Source of the DNA: a virus
Length of the DNA: 53,953 nucleotides
Reading direction: 5' to 3' (one strand)
IMG/VR virus record: IMGVR_UViG_3300027741_002957
Coordinates: 1 to 53,953 of that record
Position 1 is the first letter of the stretch. Each line of letters begins with the position of its first letter. Below are positions 8,281-17,533 of the stretch, in pieces. A program made the translations under genes and the position numbers. The notes under the pieces are model-generated. The model saw only the letters and a program-made list of their open reading frames with translations. It had not been told where the DNA came from and made no database searches.

Positions 8281-8937
8281 ATGGCAACGGTAACACTAGA
8301 AGAACGTGAAGCTATGTTGCGACTACGCAACATAATGGAAGGTGATATATCAATACCTGCAACTGATTTTAAATCAACCGCACCATCTGGTGTGGAACTA
8401 GCCGGACCCGGTCAGATCACGTCATCAGATGTAAATGCTATGGCAGATGTTCTAAAACGTCTCAACAATCTCAGCAACCATGTTGTGAACGACATGATCA
8501 CAGAAAGTGCTAATAATTCTCAGATACAAGAAGCCATGGCAACATCCCGTACAGCAACTGGGATCAAAGTTGGAAGGTATCAAATTGATATCAAGGAAGA
8601 TCACACAAGACTAGCCGGTAAACAATTCTACAGCATCTACAATGGTTTGACCAAAGACACCATTGCAAATGACATCAGCCTTTATGAAACAGCCTTAGCT
8701 GCTGTACGTTTGCTGAATTCGGGAAAATTTGTTAATAGCCCAGAGATTCGCCAACTTTTTGAGCAGGATGATGTATATACCAGCCACAGGGTCGATGCTC
8801 TAACCTACAAGCGAAAATTAAACAATATAAAAGATCCAACCAAGAGAGATCTGTATGAAAGTCGCCTACAGGGGTGCATGGATCGCTGTATGAATGCCAA
8901 AAAATTAATTAAAAAACTGGCAAAAAATGGCAATTGA
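8281..8937 (+). CDS. Hypothetical phage protein (218 residues)
   Basis: The N-terminal 80 residues are charged and possibly disordered. From about residue 95 a compact domain follows (TGIKVGRYQIDIKED through LAGKQFYSIYNG), and then a long helical, Lys-rich C-terminus (MDRCMNAKKLIKKLAKNGN). No signal peptide or membrane segment. The last 11 bases overlap the start of the Fe-S carrier gene. The layout resembles conserved hypothetical proteins in T4-related phages, but I cannot name the family. Confidence 0.6.
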   Translation: MATVTLEEREAMLRLRNIMEGDISIPATDFKSTAPSGVELAGPGQITSSDVNAMADVLKRLNNLSNHVVNDMITESANNSQIQEAMATSRTATGIKVGRYQIDIKEDHTRLAGKQFYSIYNGLTKDTIANDISLYETALAAVRLLNSGKFVNSPEIRQLFEQDDVYTSHRVDALTYKRKLNNIKDPTKRDLYESRLQGCMDRCMNAKKLIKKLAKNGN

Positions 8938-9241
8938 AATTAAACCTTCGGCCCAACAAAGAATAGGCGAAATCTGTGCCAAGGACCGCCTGGTAAGGTT
9001 GAGCATTACCAGTGGGGGTTGTCAGGGTTTCAACAAGGTCTGGGACCTTGTTGACTCAATCAACAACGACGATGAAATCTTTGAAATTGGTCAAGGCCGA
9101 CTGGCCATAGATGCGGCTAGTCTTGAAATACTCGGTGATGCTGTGATAGACTTCAAGACTGCATTTGACGGTTCATACTTTACTGTGGAAATACCCAGTG
9201 CAACCAGTACCTGCGGTTGTGGTACTTCATTTTCAATCTAA
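8927..9241 (+). CDS. A-type iron-sulfur cluster carrier (IscA/ErpA/HesB family)
   Basis: A 104-residue protein with the three conserved cysteines of A-type carriers: Cys32 in SGGCQGF, and Cys96 and Cys98 in TCGCGTSF. Length matches the family (about 105-120). Such proteins bind or deliver Fe-S clusters to apo-enzymes in the cytoplasm. Here it sits inside a late operon and overlaps the upstream gene by 11 bases. Possible clients in this window include the HiPIP-like protein at 36315. Assignment to IscA rather than ErpA is not possible by eye. Confidence 0.85.
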   Translation: MAIEIKPSAQQRIGEICAKDRLVRLSITSGGCQGFNKVWDLVDSINNDDEIFEIGQGRLAIDAASLEILGDAVIDFKTAFDGSYFTVEIPSATSTCGCGTSFSI

Positions 9242-9259
9242 CTGATATCCCGGGGTTCA

Positions 9260-9267
9260 CATAAATA
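9260..9267 (+). promoter_or_regulatory. Late promoter-like octamer CATAAATA
   Basis: CATAAATA, 41 bases before the chosen start at 9309. The spacing supports 9309 over the earlier ATG at 9288. Confidence 0.6.
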
Positions 9268-9308
9268 GTCGAACAGCATAGGCCTGCATGGTCGGGAGAT
9301 CTTACCAA

Positions 9309-12300
9309 ATGTATTTGAATCAATTCCAAACTACCGATAGCACAAGGCTGCAGCAGATATTATCAACACTTGACCATGTACATGGGGTAAAAATCAACAT
9401 TGACCTGGCAAATCATCATGCAGTCGCTACCCTTAAAGAAACACAATTGTCATATCAAATTCTGCGTGATAGCATAGTCAACGGCAGCGGCTTCAACAGT
9501 TATCAACAGAACCCGGAATATATCAAAAGCTTGTTGATACTAGAAGCAGTGAAAATCATGTTGACTGAAATTGCTCCAAAGCGTCGCCGCAGCAAAAAAA
9601 TGAACGAATCAACTATGGACAGAAACATGAAAGCCAAACCAACTATCAGCACTCAACTCAGTGATATTGCGTTATCGGTTCCCCAGACCAGTGATGAAGC
9701 AACAGCATTCAGCAACACTCTAAGCAGCATAGCCGATAAAATGGCAGCAAAAGGCACGGCATTTGCCGGCACCGACAGTGCGTTAGACTCGGACGAAAAA
9801 GCCGTCATGGGATGGATTAAATCACTGCCTCGTCCAATACATGTTAATAACATGATTTCCCAAGGTGTAAAACGGTGGGGGCCAATATTGTTGAAAAAAC
9901 GCATGGACACTGTGGCTAGTCTACCCAAGATTGATATGTCAGAAGACCGCAGGCTATCCCCGCAACAGTTAAACAAAATTTCAGCACTGGGACGTGCAAT
10001 GATTGACTACAGCACCAAGACACACAGCAAAGACGAGCGTGAATTGGCAATACTTAATAGTATTTCGCGTGTTGGTGACAAACTGGCCAGCATGGGCACT
10101 GATTTTGGACCAAAAGGTTTGACGGATACGGAGAAGAAAATTGTCAAACTGGCCCAGATGAGGATGAAAACTCATGGAGATCTTACACAGGATCTTGATG
10201 AAGAATTGGAAATAATGACTGCTGAAACGACACGACGTGCCAACCCTGGTATGGACAACATTCATGAAAGCGACACGGTAATAGGACAAGTGTCGAATCG
10301 ACCAAAACTACCAGGCGACGCAACCTTCAGCCAAGCACATCACTATGAATATCAAGCCAGTATGGCACGCAGCGAACTCTATCGCAATGCCAAATATGCC
10401 ATGAGTATGATGAAACAGGTTGACCCCAATGGAGAAGTCCCTCCCTGGATTGCTGCATGCTTGACCAAATCTGCCAACATGCTTGACAAGATCTTTCACT
10501 ATCTCGATTATTACAAGACCTTTGAACCAGATCAATTGCCAGAAGGCATGGACAGTGACATGGAATTGGGCGAGACCAGTGGCAGCATTGCTCGTGAAAA
10601 TCTCATGCTGATTATAGAATACAGCACAAATCTTTTCAATATGATCAAACCAGGTGACAAGTTGGAAGGTTGGGTTGCTATGAAGTTGACTACTGCCAGC
10701 GAATGCATCAGCAGCAGCAAGCACTATATGGATTATGTGCAATTTGAGCAGCATGCAATGGATGATCATTTTGAAGAAGGGCGCAAGGCCAAACGTAGAA
10801 CAATGGCAGAATCACGGCTGTACGAGGAGGAGGACCCAGACAATGAAACACTGGCTCGTGCACAGTTAATTCTCAATGCAAAATCATTAAGCAGCAAAGT
10901 GCAGGATATGGCTGAAGATGTGGCTAAAATGTCTGTAAATGATCTAATGCCGCTGGTTGACAGCATGCGTGCACAGTTTGGACCAGAAGCAGCAACTGGA
11001 TTCAATACCACTGTAAAGACTGCCTTAGATGGATTATTAGAAAACACAACCTCAACCAAAGAAGCCATTGACACAGCAGTAACTACATTACAAGGAGGGG
11101 GAGTACCAGCACAACCAACTGATATAGAACAGGCCACTCCAGAACCTGCTGCAGAAGAACCTGTTGCAGAAGAACCTCCTGCAGAAGAACCTGCTGCTGC
11201 AGACCAAGTAGGCCAAGAGGCATTGGGTCGTGCCAAAAAGCCAATGTCTGAAGGCATGATAAAAAATCTAAAGCGTGCTGCGAGCGGATGGCCATCACTG
11301 GGGGTACCCAAAATTGGTGGAACTGGTGGCAAACCAAAAGATGTTGTGGCCAGGGTAAAGCAGATGAGCGATGATCAACTACAGTCCCTAGCAGATCGCA
11401 ATGATGTAGCAGCTGGTTCGCCAGCTGACCTACAAATCAAAGCCGCGAGGCAAGAACTCCGTCGCCGAAAAACCACACAAAATGAAGCATGGGGGACAGA
11501 AATGCACACAGCCAAAAAAGATATTGGCAAGTGGGACGACTGGACCATTGCTGAATTGAAAGCACGCAAAAAGCAATTGATGCACAAACCAGAACGCAAT
11601 GAAAAAGAGCAGAAGGAAGTTAGACAACTGAATTTTGCTATTCGTGCCAAGCAAAAGGATCATTGGGGTGATGTCAATGAAAATGCCATGACCTGCAATG
11701 AGTGCGGCATGGGCACCTATATGGAAGATGATCATGGCAAGATGTGCTGCAACGAATGTGGTGCCGTTATGATTGCAGAGACTTGGCCGGGCTATAAGAA
11801 AAAAATGGCCGATCAAAAGAAGATCATGAGTCGCACAGACAAGGAATGGAACCGTATAACCAAGATCAACAGTGAACCTCCGGTGGTAGAAGCCATGTTT
11901 GGTAAGAAAATCACCGTTACTCAAGAACCAGGACCATTAGGTGGGCCAGCGGTACCTCCAAACAAGGCCAAGGACAAAGCTGCAACAACCGTACAACAGG
12001 TTGACATTCGTGGCAATCCAATTGAGCCTAGCAAAATTTCCAAAAAATCAACAAAACCAGAAGTTACTCAGATTGATCCAAAAGACATGGCCAAAATGCT
12101 GAAGGAAAAAGCCCCACCGGGTGAGAAGGCTGAGCAATTTATACGTGATCAAAAAGATGTTTTTAAAAAACGCTATGGTAAAAACTGGGAAAGTGTATTG
12201 TATGCCACTGCATGGAAAGAGTTTGGGCCAAAGCACGAAGGGTATATCTCAGCAGTAAAGGCATTAGCCGAAGCAAAGGGATCACTAGCAGGCCTCAAAA

Positions 12301-12719
12301 AGCAAATGAACACACACAGGGTAAATTTTAAAAAGCATCTTGCAGAAGGCACAGCTTCCGACCCACTGCAGGTTGGATATGGACTGGAAGGTGAAGATAT
12401 TCTTCAGCAGATGAAGCAACAACAACGTAGAATCTCTGAACTAACTAGTGTTGTTCGTCATATTATGCAAGAAGGTGTGATCGGTATGCTGCAAAACATC
12501 AAATCGCTGAACAAGGCCAAGGAACTACAATCCATAAAAAATCGCACTCCATATGGTGTTGTCTACGAAACTCAAAATGGTAGCAAAAGCAAAAAGATGT
12601 TTGAAACAGCAGATACAAGAGCCTATTGGCTGGATCTACATGCACTAGAGATTAAAAATCCACGCATGATTGATCCTGAAACCTTTGATCGTGCGATAGA
12701 CAAAAAGACAAAGGCTTAA
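9309..12719 (+). CDS. Very large late multidomain protein with zinc-ribbon (1136 residues)
   Basis: Start at 9309 is chosen because CGGGAGA precedes it by a normal distance. The protein is mostly helical and charged. Around residues 600-630 there is a Pro/Glu/Ala-rich linker (EEPVAEEPPAEEPAA). Near residues 796-822 a Cys-rich zinc-ribbon appears (CNECGMGTY ... CCNECGAVM). Near 950-985 a conserved-looking module contains FKKRYGKNWESVLYATAWK, a segment I recall from other large phages. Several short NE-A and AES-type motifs separate the modules. Its size and late promoter suggest a virion or scaffold role, but this is inference. A 4-base gap separates it from the next gene. Confidence 0.65.
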   Translation: MYLNQFQTTDSTRLQQILSTLDHVHGVKINIDLANHHAVATLKETQLSYQILRDSIVNGSGFNSYQQNPEYIKSLLILEAVKIMLTEIAPKRRRSKKMNESTMDRNMKAKPTISTQLSDIALSVPQTSDEATAFSNTLSSIADKMAAKGTAFAGTDSALDSDEKAVMGWIKSLPRPIHVNNMISQGVKRWGPILLKKRMDTVASLPKIDMSEDRRLSPQQLNKISALGRAMIDYSTKTHSKDERELAILNSISRVGDKLASMGTDFGPKGLTDTEKKIVKLAQMRMKTHGDLTQDLDEELEIMTAETTRRANPGMDNIHESDTVIGQVSNRPKLPGDATFSQAHHYEYQASMARSELYRNAKYAMSMMKQVDPNGEVPPWIAACLTKSANMLDKIFHYLDYYKTFEPDQLPEGMDSDMELGETSGSIARENLMLIIEYSTNLFNMIKPGDKLEGWVAMKLTTASECISSSKHYMDYVQFEQHAMDDHFEEGRKAKRRTMAESRLYEEEDPDNETLARAQLILNAKSLSSKVQDMAEDVAKMSVNDLMPLVDSMRAQFGPEAATGFNTTVKTALDGLLENTTSTKEAIDTAVTTLQGGGVPAQPTDIEQATPEPAAEEPVAEEPPAEEPAAADQVGQEALGRAKKPMSEGMIKNLKRAASGWPSLGVPKIGGTGGKPKDVVARVKQMSDDQLQSLADRNDVAAGSPADLQIKAARQELRRRKTTQNEAWGTEMHTAKKDIGKWDDWTIAELKARKKQLMHKPERNEKEQKEVRQLNFAIRAKQKDHWGDVNENAMTCNECGMGTYMEDDHGKMCCNECGAVMIAETWPGYKKKMADQKKIMSRTDKEWNRITKINSEPPVVEAMFGKKITVTQEPGPLGGPAVPPNKAKDKAATTVQQVDIRGNPIEPSKISKKSTKPEVTQIDPKDMAKMLKEKAPPGEKAEQFIRDQKDVFKKRYGKNWESVLYATAWKEFGPKHEGYISAVKALAEAKGSLAGLKKQMNTHRVNFKKHLAEGTASDPLQVGYGLEGEDILQQMKQQQRRISELTSVVRHIMQEGVIGMLQNIKSLNKAKELQSIKNRTPYGVVYETQNGSKSKKMFETADTRAYWLDLHALEIKNPRMIDPETFDRAIDKKTKA

Positions 12720-12722
12720 CAA

Positions 12723-13088
12723 GTGTTGATCAAAGAGTTGCTGAAGGAAAGCAAGGTAGTAGACAACATAAACAATGATCTCATGGATTTCATTGTAACC
12801 TATAGACGTAAAAACCGGCCATGGGCTCCCATGGCCGGGAAAAATGGTGCAGTGGAATACATGCTTAAATTGGGCTATGATGTTGATGCTGATGATCTGA
12901 TGAAGTTACTATCGCAACCTATGTTTTCAGATGTGGTAGCACAGACTGGTCCTCAAAACATCAAGATCAAAACGGAAATACCAGATCCTCTCAACGACAA
13001 GACTGCCGAAAAAGAACAAAAACAAATAGCCAACACTGCAGATAAGGTTGCAGATGCTGCAGTCAAATCTGGCGAGTTAGCATTATAA
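12723..13088 (+). CDS. Small hypothetical protein (121 residues)
   Basis: GTG start (TTG one codon later is an alternative). The N-terminal MLIKELLKESKV segment resembles the leader-like start of several late proteins here. The middle holds a compact helical region (VEYMLKLGYDVDADDLMKLL) and the C-terminus is charged and Ala-rich. No known family. It probably belongs to the operon of the 9309 gene. Confidence 0.6.
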   Translation: MLIKELLKESKVVDNINNDLMDFIVTYRRKNRPWAPMAGKNGAVEYMLKLGYDVDADDLMKLLSQPMFSDVVAQTGPQNIKIKTEIPDPLNDKTAEKEQKQIANTADKVADAAVKSGELAL

Positions 13089-13103
13089 AGGAGATACAGT
13101 GTC

Positions 13104-13787
13104 ATGTCTTGCTCGTTGAACAATGCCAACTATTGGACCAGTTTTTACTATAACTATGCCTATAACCCCAACCCACCACCGTCCGGAGTTTTCAGCAACG
13201 CAGTAGATGCTCGCCACAGCCTACCAGCAGAAGAAGCAGTCAATGGCGAAGTCTACAATCTCCAGCAGGCAGTGTTTGCAGCCATTAGCCAGGGCGTTTA
13301 TCAAACGCAGGTATCTAACAATACATTGATGACTTACAGCACACCATTTACTCCATTGACATGGACGGTATCTGACAATTTCCTAATAATACCAAACCAT
13401 CCATTTAATACTGGCAACATTGTTACAGTCAGCAGCACAGAAGACCTGCCTACACCACTACAGCAGGCCACTTATTATTATGTTATCTTCGTTGATGTTA
13501 ATACCATAATGCTGGCAACAAATTTTGCCAATGCAACCGCACAGCGCCCGATTCCCATTGTAATATCATCCTCCGGCTCGGGGGTTTTCAGTATCTATGC
13601 CTATTATCCCAGCCAAGACTACTATGGCGCGTGGGCAGGCGAAATGATGAGTAATCCTCTGCTGTCCCCGTCATACAACAACCAAATGAATGCTGTAATC
13701 AATTATTTTTCTACTTTAGGTTATATTGTCAACCGCATAGTTAACACCAATACTGGTAATACCTTTACCTGGGTCCTGCAGTGGTAG
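13104..13787 (+). CDS. Probable fibre or tail structural protein (227 residues)
   Basis: Preceded by AAGGAG. The protein is Tyr/Asn/Ser/Thr-rich. Residues about 90-135 contain the pattern NHPFNTGNIVTVSSTEDLPTP followed by YYYVIFVDVNTIMLATNFANA, which is the kind of beta-rich module found in phage fibre and baseplate proteins (turn, TG-x-V, L-x-x-PL, Y-x-V, A-T). That suggests a virion surface role. I cannot assign a specific T4 counterpart. The next gene starts 6 bases downstream. Confidence 0.6.
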   Translation: MSCSLNNANYWTSFYYNYAYNPNPPPSGVFSNAVDARHSLPAEEAVNGEVYNLQQAVFAAISQGVYQTQVSNNTLMTYSTPFTPLTWTVSDNFLIIPNHPFNTGNIVTVSSTEDLPTPLQQATYYYVIFVDVNTIMLATNFANATAQRPIPIVISSSGSGVFSIYAYYPSQDYYGAWAGEMMSNPLLSPSYNNQMNAVINYFSTLGYIVNRIVNTNTGNTFTWVLQW

Positions 13788-13793
13788 TCTGTT

Positions 13794-14027
13794 ATGCGTA
13801 GCAGTTATGGTCCGGAAAAACTACTACTGGCTAGTAAAAAGCCGCAGATAATTGACTTAATTGCCAAATCCATACTCATGACAGAAGATGATATTCGCGC
13901 TTTGCAGGAGAAACCAGACGTGATCAAAGGTCTGTTGAACATTAGGCGTCAACATTATCAAATGGATGCTCAACTCAGGGCCGAAGCTATTGCAGATGCA
14001 ATGATGGCCGCACAAAAACAAATATAG
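13794..14027 (+). CDS. Small hypothetical helical protein (77 residues)
   Basis: ATG start, closely following the structural gene. The sequence is helical and charged (KKPQIIDLIAKSILMTEDD, then QLRAEAIADAMMAAQKQI) with no Cys, no membrane segment and no enzyme motif. Family not recognised. It could be a small assembly factor or an accessory to the nuclease gene that follows 32 bases later. Confidence 0.55.
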   Translation: MRSSYGPEKLLLASKKPQIIDLIAKSILMTEDDIRALQEKPDVIKGLLNIRRQHYQMDAQLRAEAIADAMMAAQKQI

Positions 14028-14059
14028 TTCAATCCTAGTCAACCTGCTAAAATAACAAC

Positions 14060-14743
14060 ATGGCAATAACAAATCGGTACCCCTATCAAAAACTCACAAG
14101 AGAAGACGGTGGAGCAGATGGTCGAAAATATGTTGATCCCACAGGTGAAAAACTCCCATCTGTAACAACCATACTGGATCGCACGAAACCAGAAGAAAGC
14201 CGGCGTGCTCTAGCAGCATGGCGACGCAGCGTAGGCGACAAAAAAGCTACTGAAATCACCAATGAAGCAGCCTTTCGAGGTACTATGATGCACAGTTTTC
14301 TCGAAAGGTTCATGCTTGGTGAGGACCCAAAACCTGGCAGTAATTTCTACCATCAACAGAGTTTCAAGATGGCCCAAGCCATTATGCGCGAATACCTCAT
14401 GCCTTTCATGGATGAAACCTGGGGTCTAGAAGCCTCACTGTATTACCCGGGTATCTATGCAGGAACCACTGATATGGCAGGTGTATATCGTGGTAAACCC
14501 AGCATTGTAGATTTTAAACAATCAAATAAATTCAAAACAGATGATCGCGTGGTTGATTATAAACTACAACTTGCTGCCTATGCTCTAGCACATGATGTTT
14601 TGTATGGTACTGATATAAAACAAGGCGTAATCTTGATGTGTACCAAAGATTTGGTAGTGCAAAACTGGGTATTGAATGGATCAGAATTCGAAGAGTATAA
14701 AAATCTATGGTGGAAAAGAGTAGCCGATTACTATGAGGTATGA
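14060..14743 (+). CDS. PD-(D/E)XK family exonuclease (RecB/Cas4-like fold)
   Basis: A 227-residue protein with the ordered motifs of this nuclease fold: RGTMMHSFLE (residues about 74-83), a Glu plus YAGTTDMAG (about 136-144), SIVDFKQSNK (the Asp-x-Lys core, about 150-160) and QLAAYALAHD (the QxxxY motif, about 170-180). Such enzymes cut DNA in a metal-dependent reaction and act in recombination, end processing or host DNA breakdown. Length fits small phage members. Upstream TAAAAT (14048-14053) could be a -10 box, but no good -35 is seen. Confidence 0.8.
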   Translation: MAITNRYPYQKLTREDGGADGRKYVDPTGEKLPSVTTILDRTKPEESRRALAAWRRSVGDKKATEITNEAAFRGTMMHSFLERFMLGEDPKPGSNFYHQQSFKMAQAIMREYLMPFMDETWGLEASLYYPGIYAGTTDMAGVYRGKPSIVDFKQSNKFKTDDRVVDYKLQLAAYALAHDVLYGTDIKQGVILMCTKDLVVQNWVLNGSEFEEYKNLWWKRVADYYEV

Positions 14744-14745
14744 CA

Positions 14746-14904
14746 TCATTGATTGACGTTGTCTAACCAGTCAACATAGTCATCTACCAATTGGCACACA
14801 TCTTCAACGGATATTTTGTTACTCGCAACAGTTTCAGCCCACTCCAAAGTCAGAAGTGGTATTTGTTCACGGGTTAGCCAACGCAGTTTGACTTGTTGAT
14901 CCAT
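14746..14904 (-). CDS. Small hypothetical acidic protein (52 residues)
   Basis: An ATG-initiated frame on the minus strand, encoding MDQQVKLRWLTREQIPLLTL and an acidic tail (VEDVCQLVDDYVDWLDNV). It is convergent with the nuclease gene and lies 61 bases downstream of the leftward oxygenase-like gene. No strong ribosome binding site is visible, so support is from composition and position only. Function unknown. Confidence 0.45.
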   Translation of the reverse strand: MDQQVKLRWLTREQIPLLTLEWAETVASNKISVEDVCQLVDDYVDWLDNVNQ

Positions 14905-14965
14905 GTCTACTGTTATAAGGTGTATATTTGGTTGGTCAATCTTTGAATTATATGTTTTTTGATTG

Positions 14966-15544
14966 TCAATATTCTTCGTTGATTTTTATTACTCTCTTAC
15001 CAAGTTTTTCTATCATGTTATCTATGTTCAGGTTTGGTAAGAATCGCATGGTTATGCTGCGGCGAGGGGTATTTTGGCTAATGACTCTGACCCTGTGGGG
15101 TTGTTGAATACTTAATAGTGCAGGGCGCTGTCCCTGCCACGAGCCAATTAATTGCGGTGTAGATTCTGTGTAATTCCACACTGTTACCGGAAAGACGTTC
15201 TGCTTGAAAATTAAATTTGGTTTTGCTCCTGCGCGACTGAACCATTCAACTGCGCTGTTGCCCTCTATCAACCAATTTATAGCCACATGTCTGGGGTTGT
15301 TGGTATAATGGCCGTCGGTGTGTATATGATAAATTTCATCATTTGGTACTGGGTTCCAGGTCCACAACAGGAGAACATCTACAGTTAAACCTAGATCTCG
15401 TATGATAGTCTGCATTTCATCAGTTATGGCATCTGCATCGATCCGTTTGACTTGGTTAACCTGTGGAGTTGGCCAGACTACATTTGGACGCAATGGATTC
15501 ATTGGCAAATCAAGCGATGCAAACAATATTTTAGAATCCATCAT
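14966..15544 (-). CDS. Possible 2-oxoglutarate/Fe(II)-dependent oxygenase-like protein
   Basis: A 192-residue protein. The facial triad of the double-stranded beta-helix oxygenases can be traced as IHTDG (His-x-Asp), a distal His in QQPHRV and a following Arg-Arg-Ser-Ile-Thr-Met-Arg that could hold 2-oxoglutarate. Between them lies HVAINWLIEGNSAVEWF, typical of core strands. These enzymes hydroxylate proteins, nucleic acids or small molecules. The start overlaps the upstream small gene as ATGA, so the genes are coupled. A second protein with the same motif order is at 52588. Substrate unknown. Confidence 0.5.
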   Translation of the reverse strand: MMDSKILFASLDLPMNPLRPNVVWPTPQVNQVKRIDADAITDEMQTIIRDLGLTVDVLLLWTWNPVPNDEIYHIHTDGHYTNNPRHVAINWLIEGNSAVEWFSRAGAKPNLIFKQNVFPVTVWNYTESTPQLIGSWQGQRPALLSIQQPHRVRVISQNTPRRSITMRFLPNLNIDNMIEKLGKRVIKINEEY

Positions 15545-15717
15545 CTAATTTCTCCATTGGTCCTGGCTATTGGGGGACAACCATTGTCGTCAACTGTCCA
15601 GTGCAGTTTTGCAGCTTGACGTTTGATTTCTCCAGGGTGTATATCTGGTGTGGTGTTTATACCAGGTTCAATTTTGCCAACACCTGCTGCCTCGCCGATT
15701 AACTCAAATAACCGCAT
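15541..15717 (-). CDS. Small hypothetical protein, first gene of a leftward late operon (58 residues)
   Basis: ATG start behind GGGGGAA, with a late motif GATAAATA 20 bases upstream on the same strand. The protein includes PDIHPGEIKRQAAKLHW, a 17-residue stretch that looks conserved in character. The stop overlaps the next start as ATGA. No family recognised. The promoter, ribosome binding site and coupling together make this small gene well supported. Confidence 0.6.
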   Translation of the reverse strand: MRLFELIGEAAGVGKIEPGINTTPDIHPGEIKRQAAKLHWTVDDNGCPPIARTNGEIR

Positions 15718-15737
15718 TTAATTTCCCCCAGCCTGGT

Positions 15738-15745
15738 TATTTATC
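15738..15745 (-). promoter_or_regulatory. Late promoter-like octamer GATAAATA
   Basis: GATAAATA on the minus strand, 20 bases before the 15717 start; divergent from the CGTAAATA motif at 15855. Confidence 0.55.
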
Positions 15746-15854
15746 AGCACTAATTGTGACCAACACAAAAGATTTGGTCAACTACCGCGCAGCAAGCTGT
15801 CGCGGCTTTCCGCTCGACGCAGCTAACGCTGCTGGTAAATACCACAAAGTTTGA

Positions 15855-15862
15855 CGTAAATA
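15855..15862 (+). promoter_or_regulatory. Late promoter-like octamer CGTAAATA
   Basis: CGTAAATA, 26 bases before the tail-spike-like gene at 15889; one base from the usual NATAAATA pattern. Confidence 0.5.
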
Positions 15863-15888
15863 TTTCACATAGCGGAGTTGACATTATT

Positions 15889-17451
15889 ATGGCCATCCAG
15901 ACAATTTCAAGAATTCAAAATCGCAGGGGATTATATGCCGATCTGCCAGCGTCACTGGCAGAGGGAGAGTTTGGATGGTGTTTGGATACTCGCCAACTGT
16001 TTATCGGCAACAGCGACGGTTACGGAGGCAACACTGAAGTTCTCACCGAGTATAGCCAAAATACAGATATTATTTCCACTGTCTACAACAACAATGGCCT
16101 GCAACTAGCCGCTGCTAAACCAAGAACACTGGGTAGCAAGTTGAATGACATAGTCAGTGTAAAAGATTTTGGTGCGGTTGGCAATGGGTTAGTTAATGAC
16201 GCACCTGCTATAAATGCTGCTATCACCAGTCTGCTTAAAAACTATCCCAATAGTGGCACTACTGTACCCTGTATACATTTACCTGCTGGAAAATATCTTA
16301 TCAACAGCACCATATTGCTGTACCCTTATTTGAATTTACTTGGTGACAGTGACGGGGCCACAACAATACTCTGCAATGACCAACAACTGATGTTTATGAT
16401 GCAGACTGCAGATAGCCTAGGACAAACAGGGGCCAACATTGGTTTGAATAATGCTGCACTGCCGTCTCGCATCCGCCTGCAAGATCTTGTAATCAACACC
16501 AATGGGTTTCACATGAATGCTGTGCAGTTGGTGCGTTATAATCACATACGGTTTGAACGTGTGACTTTTCAAGGCGGATGGACACAAGGACAGGGTCTGT
16601 TGCAGGACTCGGCTGTTACACTAAAAAGTTTTGGCACTGCTATCAACACCTATGATGCACAGTTTATTGACTGTCAATTTAAAGGCTTTACTGTTGGCAT
16701 CACAGCCGATGATCCTGTGACCTATACCGCTGTGGCTAGAAGTGTATTCCGCAACAATTATAGAGGTATGGCATTTGGTGTGACGCCTGTCAGTGGTGGG
16801 CCAAGTTATACCAGTGTGTCACAGAGTTATTTCTATGCTTTGGAAAACTACAACATCATGGTTGGTGATGACAGTACCAATCCCGGAGTTCTCAGCACAA
16901 GCAACTCCTTTAACAGTGATGGTCGTAATCTTGGAGGATATCACATATATTGGGGAAATAACAGCACTTTAAACTCCAGTATCGGAGATGTGTTTGATAT
17001 TTTACCTTCTATCAATAACAATGGTGTAAACAACATCATACTAGATGCACAGATACCACCATTGGGCACAGCACCCAGCAGAACGACCATTATGATCACT
17101 ACCGGTTCAATAGCTCCGGGCAGCAATGTAACTGTCAATGCTACTGGATTCAAAGGCTATAATCTCTACAGTATACAGACCAATCAACCTGCCTGGGTTA
17201 CCATTTACAGCAGCGCAGCAAGTCTAGTTGCCGATGCTGGGCGACCCATACACACAGATCCAACATCTGGAAGCGGTGTAATCGCCGAAGCCATTAACAA
17301 TATAGGTACTATCAAATTATTTACACCAGCAGCAATTGGGTTCAGCAGCGAATCACCGCCAACTGACATAATACCCATAAAAGTGACCAATACTGCAGCC
17401 GGCGCAGCAGTCATCACCGTGACATTGACCCTACTACAAACAGAATCCTAA
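15889..17451 (+). CDS. Tail spike / fibre with pectate-lyase-like beta-helix (520 residues)
   Basis: Residues 1-50 form a virion-attachment-like head (RIQNRRGLYADLPASL, then GEFGWCLDTRQLFIGN), common at the start of phage fibre proteins. Residues about 88-115 carry VSVKDFGAVGNG...NDAPAINAAI, the signature entry of the pectate lyase 3 / right-handed beta-helix fold, followed by regularly spaced strands. The last 130 residues are a separate Gly/Thr/Ser-rich beta domain. Such proteins bind and often cleave host surface polysaccharide. Whether this one is an active depolymerase cannot be read from sequence. It has its own late promoter. Confidence 0.8.
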   Translation: MAIQTISRIQNRRGLYADLPASLAEGEFGWCLDTRQLFIGNSDGYGGNTEVLTEYSQNTDIISTVYNNNGLQLAAAKPRTLGSKLNDIVSVKDFGAVGNGLVNDAPAINAAITSLLKNYPNSGTTVPCIHLPAGKYLINSTILLYPYLNLLGDSDGATTILCNDQQLMFMMQTADSLGQTGANIGLNNAALPSRIRLQDLVINTNGFHMNAVQLVRYNHIRFERVTFQGGWTQGQGLLQDSAVTLKSFGTAINTYDAQFIDCQFKGFTVGITADDPVTYTAVARSVFRNNYRGMAFGVTPVSGGPSYTSVSQSYFYALENYNIMVGDDSTNPGVLSTSNSFNSDGRNLGGYHIYWGNNSTLNSSIGDVFDILPSINNNGVNNIILDAQIPPLGTAPSRTTIMITTGSIAPGSNVTVNATGFKGYNLYSIQTNQPAWVTIYSSAASLVADAGRPIHTDPTSGSGVIAEAINNIGTIKLFTPAAIGFSSESPPTDIIPIKVTNTAAGAAVITVTLTLLQTES

Positions 17452-17533
17452 ACGGACAATCATAATCGACGATAGATAGAATCCATCTCTCGGATCAATT
17501 GTATCCATGTCAGTCAATCCAAAGGAGGTCTAA

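Noticed and set aside
10308-11924. Several 100-190-residue minus-strand frames inside the 9309 gene
   Set aside because: They are shadows of a long plus-strand gene with consistent codon use; none has a ribosome binding site or domain-like sequence.
15648-15854. A 68-residue plus-strand frame in the divergent region
   Set aside because: It overlaps the better supported minus-strand small gene and both late promoter motifs, and has no ribosome binding site.
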